From Clostridia bacterium (GTDB lineage: Bacteria > Bacillota > Clostridia > Christensenellales > Aristaeellaceae): DNA of 6,351 nt. Made by a program: the position numbers and the translations under genes. Shown here in pieces: positions 1 to 6,315 of this stretch; within the stretch, counting starts at the first letter, position 1; each line of letters begins with the position of its first letter. The DNA lies in the NCBI GenBank assembly GCA_016297535.1, contig JAEDGL010000135.1, positions 1-6,351 on the forward strand, read 5' to 3'. Below the pieces are notes generated by a model. It worked only from the letters and a program-made list of their open reading frames with translations. It was not told the origin of the DNA and did no database searches.

Positions 1-17
1 TCTCCTATGCTCCACCA
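1..17 (+). tRNA. 3' end of a tRNA gene (partial, cut by window edge)
   Basis: The first 17 bases fit the end of a tRNA: a T that would be the last T-loop base, CTCCT as the 3' strand of the T-stem (beginning with the invariant C61 at position 2), ATGCTCC as the acceptor 3' strand (7-13), discriminator A at 14, and an encoded CCA at 15-17. The matching 5' acceptor strand would be GGAGCAT, which lies outside the window, so the amino acid cannot be named. Because only the 3' end is visible, it could also be a partial tRNA copy left at an integration site (att site) rather than an intact gene. Confidence 0.55.
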
Positions 18-25
18 AACGCATT

Positions 26-56
26 CAAATCCGAACCAGTAAATGGTTCGGATTTG
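26..56 (+). terminator. Perfect 12-bp hairpin after the tRNA end, probable terminator
   Basis: CAAATCCGAACC (26-37) and GGTTCGGATTTG (45-56) are perfect inverted repeats around a 7-base loop, AGTAAAT. The 3' arm and what follows are T-rich (TTTG TTGTTAT) but contain no unbroken T run. It begins nine bases after the CCA of the tRNA end, the usual place for a tRNA transcription terminator. Its symmetry means it could also act on the minus strand. Confidence 0.6.
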
Positions 57-86
57 TTGTTATATGCTTCGGTCGTCTGATATTTG
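57..86 (+). promoter_or_regulatory. Weak candidate promoter for the downstream membrane protein gene
   Basis: TTGTTA (57-62) could serve as a -35 box. TATTTG (81-86), with a TG one base upstream (78-79), could serve as an extended -10 box at 18-base spacing. The match is poor (about 4/6 and 3/6), so this is only the best candidate between the hairpin and the gene start. The gene must otherwise be read from the tRNA promoter through the hairpin. Confidence 0.2.
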
Positions 87-105
87 TTGACTTTGAAAGA
101 AGTTG

Positions 106-1269
106 ATGTCTTTGGCCGCGTTTCTCTGGGGCGTGATCGGCTTCTCCGTTTTGCTTATCATCAATGCAGTGTTTCGGTTGGTTCGGCTACCGCGACAAAA
201 GGCAATCAATGAACATCACGAATTAAGCTGGAAGCTGACAAACAAAGGATTGGATACCAGTAGCCTTAAAACAGCAAAAGAGTGCTTTCATGAATTATCC
301 AGCAGTTACGAGAGCATAAAGAGTTATGTAAATGCCAATGCTCGTTCCTGTTATGAGGACGACATAGAAGAAATCAGGCAAAACGCGGAATGTATAGCAG
401 AGGAAAAGTGGAGAAAAAAAGCAAATTCTTTTCTTTTGAAAATTGAACAGGCGTATGACACGATTGCATGTTACGATTTCCAAACGGTCGAGAAGGCTTA
501 TCAATCCAAAAACATTCTGATAAAGGCATATGATGATTTGTTCGATTGGACAAGAATGTGCTGCGAGGAAAACAGGGATATATGGAAAGATGTCAACGTA
601 TGGGACGAGGCAAAAGAAAATGTTAGCGCAATTCTTGAGCGCTACGATCATTATGTTCTGTGGAATGACCGAGCCGGTAGCGATGCAACCGTCCGTCAGC
701 AACTTATCGCAACGTTAGATAGGCGAATCGAGATGATGCGCCCGGAATACCAGCGGAAAACGAAGCTGCGTTCCCTGATTATGCAAAAAATAGCCAACCA
801 GGGAACCGTGCAGAGAAGCCACCTTCTCAAAGGGAATTTCGATGGTTTTGTTGCCGGAGAGATAAACGCTTGCTATCAAAACCTTGTGAAGGAGCATGCT
901 GTTATCGAATATAAGCAAGGCGCGGTTTACTTCGTCATCCTGTCGGATGCTGCAGCTAAAAAATACACGCCGGACAAGGAAGCCAACCAGAAACCAACAG
1001 AAGAAAAGTCCCAGCCGGCAAGGACTGAGGAGACGGAAAAAGGGAATAGAAGCATTGATTCAGTGAAAAACCTTCTTTACAGGGAACTCATTCGCCACTT
1101 CGGTGAGGAGGGAATTGAATATATTGATAAAACCGCTAATGGCGGCAGCTTGTACTTTTTCAGTGAAACAGAAGCTGATACATTAAAGAAAAAGGATTAT
1201 CCCGTGTTCTTCGCCGAAAATGGAACCAAAGGAACAGCCCACCGCCCGGCTTGGTATATCAAACTATAA
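106..1269 (+). CDS. Membrane-anchored protein with winged-helix-like domain, function unknown
   Basis: I do not recognise this 387-residue protein as a named family. Residues 2-27 form one hydrophobic membrane segment, followed by basic residues (RLVRLPRQK) that would keep the rest in the cytoplasm. Residues about 30-215 are charged and mostly helical. Residues about 219-281 look like a winged helix: helices, a GTVQRSHLL turn, a putative recognition helix and a YKQGAVYFVIL hairpin wing. A polar linker (about 284-316) leads to a small C-terminal domain (317-387) ending in a GTAHRPAWY motif; I recall similar ends on assorted multidomain bacterial proteins, but cannot verify it. ATG 106 is preferred over TTG 103, one codon upstream; an in-frame stop at 94-96 excludes longer forms. 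The binding site GAAAGAAG (95-102) sits close to the start. It is much AT-richer than its neighbours (23/60 GC at 361-420 versus 41/60 at 3301-3360), which suggests transfer. DNA binding is inferred, not shown. Confidence 0.8.
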   Translation: MSLAAFLWGVIGFSVLLIINAVFRLVRLPRQKAINEHHELSWKLTNKGLDTSSLKTAKECFHELSSSYESIKSYVNANARSCYEDDIEEIRQNAECIAEEKWRKKANSFLLKIEQAYDTIACYDFQTVEKAYQSKNILIKAYDDLFDWTRMCCEENRDIWKDVNVWDEAKENVSAILERYDHYVLWNDRAGSDATVRQQLIATLDRRIEMMRPEYQRKTKLRSLIMQKIANQGTVQRSHLLKGNFDGFVAGEINACYQNLVKEHAVIEYKQGAVYFVILSDAAAKKYTPDKEANQKPTEEKSQPARTEETEKGNRSIDSVKNLLYRELIRHFGEEGIEYIDKTANGGSLYFFSETEADTLKKKDYPVFFAENGTKGTAHRPAWYIKL

Positions 1270-1333
1270 AAATTCTGCCCAGGGGCGCAATTTCTATCAG
1301 CCCGGCTTTGACGGGACCTTTTCGACAGTCTGA

Positions 1334-1367
1334 AGGCCATCCCGGATTTTCAGGATGGCCTGTTTTT
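1334..1367 (+). terminator. Intrinsic terminator between convergent genes
   Basis: GGCCATCC (1335-1342) pairs with GGATGGCC (1353-1360), extended by A1334-T1361, around a 10-base loop. It is followed by TGTTTTT, giving a canonical terminator for the plus-strand gene ending at 1269. The T run overlaps the minus-strand gene's TAA stop (1368-1366). On the minus strand the stem lies directly after the stop but lacks a clean T run, so termination in that direction would be weaker. Confidence 0.8.
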
Positions 1368-2805
1368 AGTATGTCAGCAGACTGATGGTGGAAAAATGAC
1401 ACAGGTGCGCGTTTTCCAGCTTTACCCGCACCAGGCCGGGGCTGATCAGCTCCAGCACGCCGTAAACATCCAGCGAGGCGTAGCTTTCGCGGCGCAGGGG
1501 ATCGAGCACGTAGAGATACTGGTTATCCGCGTGCGCCAGCACCAGAAAATGGCTGTTTCTGGTAAAGGGGCTGTAGGAGCCCGTTACGCAGGAGATGGCC
1601 ATGGTATCCTTGCGGCGCAGGTAGGGCAGCGCATCCTCCAGCGAGCGCACGCTTTTGACGGAAATGCCGTACACGCTGCAGATGGCGTTGAGATAGCTCA
1701 TGTTGGTGCCGTAGCTGTCGCGGCGGCCCTGCACGCCAAAGGTGTTGTTGCCCATGGCAAAATCCGCCACCGCCAGCGGGAAATAGCGCAGGTACTGCTC
1801 GGGCGTGTTCAGCTGATAGGGAAGATGCCCCGCCTCGCACCAGTGGGTGCCGATGCAGCAGGGGCAAAAAACATACCCCAGCGGATTGGAGGCGTATTTG
1901 CGGATTTGGGGCAGCTTTTCCGTGGGTACCAGATTGGCGATGGCAATGGCAATGGAGGTGGGGCCGCAGCCGCCGTCGCCAAAGGGCCGGCGGCGGCTGG
2001 AATAGGGCACCTCAAAGATCATGCGGTCCCACAGGGGATCGTTCTGGCCGTAAACCATCCAGGTGCCCACGCCCCTGGCCGTGGCGTAGCCGCTGATGGA
2101 CTCGCGCGCATCCAGCCCCTGCTGGTTCATGTACACCACCGGCGCATCCGAGGCGGGAATGGGGCGCTTGCGCGCGTAGAGCACAAAGCGCGAGCCCTCG
2201 TCGTTGGCGTCCTCGGTGGTCAGAATGGCCCATCCGTCGCCTTCGGTGGGCAGCAGGCCGGCGTCGGGCACCAGGAAGGAATCCCGCAAAACAGCGGTCA
2301 GCGCTTCGCCGCTTTCAACCGCCTGTTCGTTTACCAGCCAGCTTTCCTTGTCCGTGTGCCGGGTTTTGACGCCGGCAAACACATCCAGCCGGTAATTGCC
2401 CTCGGGCGAAATCAGGTACAGGGTGGGGTGCTTGCGGTAGTATTCGGGGCTGCGGTATTCGGACAGGCTGCCAAAGAGGCTGTTGTCCCAGTTGTTTTTG
2501 CCGCGCAGCACAATCACCGTATCCGCCAGATCCGGCATGCTTTCGCCCAGCATAAACACCGAGCCGGACCGGCTGCGCCGGCCGTCATAGCCGCGGGTCA
2601 GGTAATAGGAGGCGCTTTCAGAAAACAGAACGGGGTGGTCGATGGTCGTATCCGGCTGGTACAGCCAGCCAACGGCGTTGGGGGCAAAGTGCCGCAGATA
2701 TTCAAAATCCAGCGTATACTGCACCTCGCCCTGCGCCGCCGGACCGGCGGCGGAAAAGGCCAGCAGGCAGGCAAGCAGCAGCGCCAGCCATCTGCGTTTG
2801 TACAT
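1366..2805 (-). CDS. Secreted degenerate class B sortase-like domain fused to C39-like cysteine peptidase
   Basis: This is a 479-residue exported protein. Residues 1-25 form a Sec signal peptide (MYKRRW, hydrophobic core, AAGPAAQG); C13 lies inside the core, so a lipobox is unlikely. Residues about 35-215 follow the sortase B pattern: AVGWLYQPDTTIDHPVL, an SGSVF strand, SLFGSL, HPTLYLISPEGNYRLDVF, and ILTTE then SRFVLYARKR. The active site is degenerate: the usual GHN is G102-K103-N104, and the Cys of the LSTC strand is E198; only the Arg (R206) remains. Residues about 263-475 resemble C39-like peptidases (Peptidase_C39_2 type): VPY, GGCGPTS with C280, SHFLVLA with H419, and YVLDPL with D435. 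The usual oxyanion Gln position is R271. A cluster C314-P-C-C317...H321-W-C323...H327 may bind metal or form disulfides. ATG 2805 has AAGGA (2820-2816) ten bases upstream and a TATAAT promoter. A secreted peptidase acting at the cell surface is inferred; the substrate is unknown. Confidence 0.85.
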   Translation of the reverse strand: MYKRRWLALLLACLLAFSAAGPAAQGEVQYTLDFEYLRHFAPNAVGWLYQPDTTIDHPVLFSESASYYLTRGYDGRRSRSGSVFMLGESMPDLADTVIVLRGKNNWDNSLFGSLSEYRSPEYYRKHPTLYLISPEGNYRLDVFAGVKTRHTDKESWLVNEQAVESGEALTAVLRDSFLVPDAGLLPTEGDGWAILTTEDANDEGSRFVLYARKRPIPASDAPVVYMNQQGLDARESISGYATARGVGTWMVYGQNDPLWDRMIFEVPYSSRRRPFGDGGCGPTSIAIAIANLVPTEKLPQIRKYASNPLGYVFCPCCIGTHWCEAGHLPYQLNTPEQYLRYFPLAVADFAMGNNTFGVQGRRDSYGTNMSYLNAICSVYGISVKSVRSLEDALPYLRRKDTMAISCVTGSYSPFTRNSHFLVLAHADNQYLYVLDPLRRESYASLDVYGVLELISPGLVRVKLENAHLCHFSTISLLTY

Positions 2806-2843
2806 AGGGCAATCATCCTTGCTGCAATCAAATCATCCGCACT

Positions 2844-2872
2844 ATTATAGCATTGGATCTGCCGGAAGTAAA
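2844..2872 (-). promoter_or_regulatory. Sigma-A type promoter for the sortase-like/C39 gene
   Basis: Reading the minus strand, TTTACT (2872-2867, 4/6 match to TTGACA) and a perfect TATAAT (2849-2844) are separated by 17 bases. Transcription should start near 2837, giving a leader of roughly 30 bases that contains the AAGGA ribosome binding site. It is divergent from the fucosidase operon promoter, with the two -10 boxes about 80 bases apart. Confidence 0.7.
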
Positions 2873-2896
2873 TCCGCCTGCGCAAGCGGGTTTTTT
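2873..2896 (+). terminator. Short GC hairpin followed by T6, terminator-like
   Basis: CCGC (2874-2877) pairs with GCGG (2886-2889), plus a T2873-G2890 wobble, around an 8-base loop. Six Ts follow (2891-2896). It points toward the fucosidase operon and lies just upstream of that operon's promoter. No plus-strand gene precedes it, so it may block antisense read-through from the left. The stem is only four GC pairs plus the wobble, so function is uncertain. Confidence 0.4.
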
Positions 2897-2913
2897 GGGC
2901 AAAGCCCTTGCCC
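2897..2913 (+). promoter_or_regulatory. Inverted repeat overlapping the operon -35 box, candidate operator
   Basis: GGGCAA (2897-2902) and TTGCCC (2908-2913) form a perfect 6-bp inverted repeat with a 5-base spacer. The right half is exactly the -35 hexamer of the fucosidase operon promoter, so a dimeric regulator bound here would block RNA polymerase. An overlapping GGGC-AAA-GCCC hairpin (2897-2907) is an alternative reading of the same bases. No regulator gene lies in the window. Confidence 0.35.
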
Positions 2914-2936
2914 CGTCGGAGCCCATCCCGTATAAT
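2908..2936 (+). promoter_or_regulatory. Sigma-A type promoter of the fucosidase-psuK-psuG operon
   Basis: TTGCCC (2908-2913, 4/6 match to TTGACA) and a perfect TATAAT (2931-2936) have the ideal 17-base spacing. The expected start near 2943 gives a leader of about 33 bases with the GGGGAGG ribosome binding site. No other convincing promoter or terminator was seen between here and the end of psuG, so all three genes are probably on one transcript. Confidence 0.75.
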
Positions 2937-2949
2937 GAAACCGAACCCT
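2935..2949 (+). promoter_or_regulatory. Candidate CcpA cre site at the operon transcription start
   Basis: ATGAAACCGAACCCT fits every position of the loose Bacillus cre consensus WTGNAANCGNWNNCW. It overlaps the end of the -10 box and the predicted start site, a position where CcpA binding represses. The right half is not a good mirror of the left, so this is a consensus match rather than a strong palindrome. Carbon catabolite control of a fucosidase operon would make biological sense, but it is inferred. Confidence 0.35.
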
Positions 2950-2975
2950 ACCATGCATACCGGGGAGGCAAAACA

Positions 2976-4349
2976 ATGAAAGCATTTCTCAGCCAGGCGG
3001 CGCATGTTGTTCCCAGTCAAAGACAGCTGGACTGGTTTGATCTGGGCTTTTATGCGTTTATCCACTTTGGCGTAAACACCTATACCAACCGCGAATGGGG
3101 CGATGGCACCGAGGACGAGGCCCTCTTCAACCCCGAAAAGCTCGATTGCGACCAGTGGGTGGAGGCCGTGAAGGCCGCGGGCATGAAGGGCCTCATTCTG
3201 ACGGCCAAGCATCACGACGGCTTTTGCCTGTGGCCCAGCCGCTACACGGAGCACAGCGTCAAAAACAGCCCCTGCAAGCGCGATGTGGTGCGCGAGGCGG
3301 CCGAGGCCTGCCGGCGCGGCGGCATCCGCTTTGGCTTTTATCTTTCCCCGTGGGATCGCAACAGCGCCTGTTACGGCACCGGCGAATACAACGATTATTA
3401 CTGCAACCAGCTGACCGAGCTGCTCACCCAGTACGGCGATATCTTTTGCGTATGGCTTGACGGCGCGTGCGGCGAGGGGCCCAATGGCAAAAAGCAGGAA
3501 TACGATTATCCGCGCATTGTGGAGCTGGTTCGCAAATACCAGCCCGGCGCGGTCATCTTTAACGATGCCGGGCCGGACACCCGCTGGGTGGGCAACGAGG
3601 CCGGAACCGCCCGCCATGCCGAGTGGGCGGTGGTGCCGCGCGAGCTGTGCTTTCGCAGCGAGGTGCAAACCGGCCCCGGCCCGCTGGCGCAGGAGGGCAG
3701 CCTGAGCCACCTGTACAATACCGATCAGGAGCTGGGGGCGCTCAGCAACATCCTGTATTCCCAAGGGCTGGTCTTTACCCCCTCGGAGATCGATATGTCC
3801 ATCCGCCCCGGCTGGTTCTGGCACCCGCAGGAGCAGCCCCATTCGCTCAAACGCCTGTTTGATACCTGGCTTACCTCCTACGGCGCCAACGCCTGCTTTA
3901 ACCTGAACGTACCGCCCAACCGCGACGGGCTGATTGACCAGCGCGATGTGGAGCGGCTCAGGGAGCTGGGGCAGCTGATCCGGCGCGAGTTTGGCTCGCC
4001 TCTGCCCGCCCGGGTGCAGCAGGTGGCCGGTACGCCTCGCACCCAGCCCAGGTACGAAATCCGCTTTGATCAGCCCGTATCCCAGGTAAAGTATGTGGAA
4101 ATCCGCGAGGACATCGCGCAGGGGCAGCGCATCGAAACCTTCCAGATCATCGCCGACACGCGCAGCGGCGCGCAGTTCCCGCTGTACCAGGGCACCTGTG
4201 TGGGCAACCGCAAAATCTGCGTTTTGCAGGATCCCTTCGGCCAGCAGAACCCCCTGCTGAGCGATGCGCAGGACGCGGTGGAAAAGCTAACGCTGTTTGT
4301 GACCGCCGCGCGCGACGAGGTGGTTTTGCGCGAAATCAATGTGTATTAA
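2976..4349 (+). CDS. Cytoplasmic GH29 alpha-L-fucosidase (subfamily B-like)
   Basis: This 457-residue enzyme hydrolyses terminal alpha-L-fucose from glycans. The GH29 barrel spans about residues 15-335 with clear family motifs: FIHFGVNT (H30), REWGDGTED, LTAKHHDGFCLWPS (H79, H80), YLSPWDRN, VWLDGACGEGPNGK with the nucleophile D162, FNDAGPDTRWVGNE, SIRPGWFWH and FNLNVPPNRDGL. E208 in the GNE motif lies 46 residues after D162, where subfamily B enzymes carry the acid/base. The WGDGTED and DGACGEGPNGK signatures favour subfamily B, which prefers alpha-1,3/1,4-fucosyl linkages of Lewis-type glycans. A tail of about 115 residues looks like a beta-domain. No signal peptide is present, so it should act on imported oligosaccharides. 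ATG 2976 is chosen because GGGGAGG (2962-2968) sits 7 bases upstream and homology begins there; the frame is open back to TTG 2853, upstream of the promoter. It is first in the operon, with 25 bases to psuK. Confidence 0.93.
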   Translation: MKAFLSQAAHVVPSQRQLDWFDLGFYAFIHFGVNTYTNREWGDGTEDEALFNPEKLDCDQWVEAVKAAGMKGLILTAKHHDGFCLWPSRYTEHSVKNSPCKRDVVREAAEACRRGGIRFGFYLSPWDRNSACYGTGEYNDYYCNQLTELLTQYGDIFCVWLDGACGEGPNGKKQEYDYPRIVELVRKYQPGAVIFNDAGPDTRWVGNEAGTARHAEWAVVPRELCFRSEVQTGPGPLAQEGSLSHLYNTDQELGALSNILYSQGLVFTPSEIDMSIRPGWFWHPQEQPHSLKRLFDTWLTSYGANACFNLNVPPNRDGLIDQRDVERLRELGQLIRREFGSPLPARVQQVAGTPRTQPRYEIRFDQPVSQVKYVEIREDIAQGQRIETFQIIADTRSGAQFPLYQGTCVGNRKICVLQDPFGQQNPLLSDAQDAVEKLTLFVTAARDEVVLREINVY

Positions 4350-4374
4350 CCCAAAGCAGAGGGAGGAAAATCCC

Positions 4375-5298
4375 ATGAACGGGCAGGACGCGTACATCGC
4401 CGTGGTGGGCGCGGTGAATGTGGACATCAGCGGCACGCCGGAGGATGCCTATGTGCCCGGCGACAGCAACCCGGGGCATGTGCGGGTTACGCTGGGCGGC
4501 GTGGGGCGCAACATTGCCCAAAACCTGTGCGCGCTTGGGCACAGGGTGATCATGGTTACCGCCCTGGGCGAGGACGCCAACGCCCGGCTGGTGCGTCAGG
4601 GCTGCCAGGAGGAGGGCATCGACCTCAGCCACAGCCTGACGGTGCGGGGCGGCCGCACCTCCACCTACCTGTGCCTGAACGACGAGCAGGGCGAAATCGT
4701 GGGCGCGGTAAGCGATATGGATATCTACGAAGCCCTCACCCCGGATTTTCTGCGCACGCGGCTATCGCTTCTCAACCAGGCCCGGCTGGTGGTGGCGGAC
4801 GCCAACCTGAGCGCGCAGGCGCTTGCGTTTCTTGGCCAAAACGTAACCGCGCCGGTGTTTGCCGACCCGGTATCCACCCTCAAGGCGCAGCGGCTGGAGG
4901 GCATCCTGCCCATCACCGCGGGCATCAAGCCCAACCGCCCCGAGGCCAGCCTGCTCACCGGCGTAGACATCCGCTCGGACGGCGACCTGCCCGCCGCGGC
5001 AGCGGTGTTTCACGCCAGAGGCGTGCAAAACGTGTTCATTTCGCTGGGCGGCAGGGGCGTGTACTATGACAATGGCGCGGAACACGGCGTGCTGCCCGTT
5101 CTGCCCGGCGAAATCATTAACACCAACGGCTGCGGCGACGCGTTTCTGGCCGCCGCGGCGGACGGCTTTCTCGGCGGGCTTTCCGCGCGGGAAATGGCGC
5201 TGCGCGGCCTGGCCGCATCGGCGCTGTGCGCGCGCTCCGAAAGCGCCGTCAGCCCCCGGATGTCCGGGGAAGCACTCAACCACATTCTGCATCAATAA
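4375..5298 (+). CDS. psuK: Pseudouridine kinase (PfkB/ribokinase family)
   Basis: PsuK phosphorylates pseudouridine with ATP to pseudouridine 5'-phosphate, the first step of pseudouridine breakdown in the cytoplasm. The 307 residues match the PfkB family throughout: an N-terminal VVGAVNVDISG strand-loop, the PsuK-like DSNPGHVRVTLGGVGRNIAQNL segment (residues 30-51, PfkB signature 1 region), FADPVS and GIKPNRPEASLLTG (residues 183-196), and the C-terminal signature 2, INTNGCGDAF, with catalytic base D255. The usual GAGD anion-hole motif reads GCGD, a conservative variant. The SNPG...GGVGRNIAQNL stretch resembles E. coli YeiC, and psuG follows directly, so the pseudouridine assignment is firmer than for a lone PfkB kinase. 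ATG 4375 has GGGAGGA (4361-4367) 7 bases upstream. The frame extends 12 codons further to ATG 4339 inside the fucosidase, which lacks such a site. Its stop overlaps the psuG ribosome binding site. Confidence 0.92.
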   Translation: MNGQDAYIAVVGAVNVDISGTPEDAYVPGDSNPGHVRVTLGGVGRNIAQNLCALGHRVIMVTALGEDANARLVRQGCQEEGIDLSHSLTVRGGRTSTYLCLNDEQGEIVGAVSDMDIYEALTPDFLRTRLSLLNQARLVVADANLSAQALAFLGQNVTAPVFADPVSTLKAQRLEGILPITAGIKPNRPEASLLTGVDIRSDGDLPAAAAVFHARGVQNVFISLGGRGVYYDNGAEHGVLPVLPGEIINTNGCGDAFLAAAADGFLGGLSAREMALRGLAASALCARSESAVSPRMSGEALNHILHQ

Positions 5299-5304
5299 GG
5301 AGGA
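5297..5304 (+). promoter_or_regulatory. psuG ribosome binding site overlapping the psuK stop
   Basis: AAGGAGGA begins within the psuK TAA (5296-5298) and lies 8 bases before the psuG ATG (5313). This near-perfect Shine-Dalgarno site fixes the psuG start against the longer open frame reaching back to 5226. It suggests that ribosomes finishing psuK could reinitiate on psuG, keeping the two enzymes in balance. Confidence 0.85.
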
Positions 5305-5312
5305 TCATTCTC

Positions 5313-6233
<921 letters not shown>

Positions 6234-6240
6234 CAAAGCC

Positions 6241-6273
6241 AGGCCCGTCCCTGCCGCAAGCAGGGACGGGCCT
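6241..6273 (+). terminator. Strong 14-bp hairpin after psuG, terminator without T run
   Basis: AGGCCCGTCCCTGC (6241-6254) pairs perfectly with GCAGGGACGGGCCT (6260-6273) around the loop CGCAA. It begins 7 bases after the psuG stop, where the operon terminator is expected. It is followed by CAGAGCG instead of a T tract, so classical intrinsic termination is doubtful. It may instead stabilise the 3' end of the mRNA or work with the next hairpin. Confidence 0.6.
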
Positions 6274-6278
6274 CAGAG

Positions 6279-6315
6279 CGTCGGAAAAGCTCGCCAGAGG
6301 CGATCTTTTCCGACG
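6279..6315. repeat. Long imperfect palindrome, intergenic hairpin element
   Basis: CGTCGGAAAAG (6279-6289) pairs with CTTTTCCGACG (6305-6315). Inside, TCGCC (6291-6295) pairs with GGCGA (6299-6303) around an AGA loop, with one mismatch (C6290/T6304). This makes a single 37-base stem of 16 pairs. The word CTCGCC of this element recurs at 6335-6340 and 6346-6351. It looks like a mobile or repeated intergenic element rather than part of a gene; no coding signal is seen from 6234 to the window end. Confidence 0.55.

Noticed and set aside
1299..1320. A second small terminator (CCCG...CGGG then CCTTTT) after the first gene
   Set aside because: Only four base pairs with a 7-base loop and a short interrupted T run; the hairpin at 1334-1367 is far better.
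1366..2805. Calling the sortase-like/C39 gene a pseudogene because active-site residues are lost
   Set aside because: The frame is intact over 479 codons with signal peptide, promoter and terminator, and the second domain keeps its Cys-His-Asp, so a functional pseudoenzyme is more likely than decay.
1396..2850. A 484-codon open frame on the plus strand opposite the sortase-like/C39 gene
   Set aside because: It is antisense to a protein with clear domain motifs, signal peptide and promoter. Its translation is low-complexity Ala/Gly/His/Gln, typical of the reverse of GC-rich coding DNA, and it lacks a ribosome binding site.
2873..2907. Riboswitch or attenuator ahead of the fucosidase
   Set aside because: The hairpins lie upstream of the promoter, so they would not be in the transcript; the remaining leader of about 33 bases is too short for a known riboswitch.
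2853..2975. N-terminal extension of the fucosidase to TTG 2853
   Set aside because: The region lies upstream of and across the operon promoter, while ATG 2976 has an excellent ribosome binding site and marks the start of family similarity.
2598..3842. A 414-codon minus-strand open frame across the divergent region and the fucosidase start
   Set aside because: It runs through both promoters, overlaps two convincing genes and shows no recognisable motif, so it is a GC-driven shadow frame.
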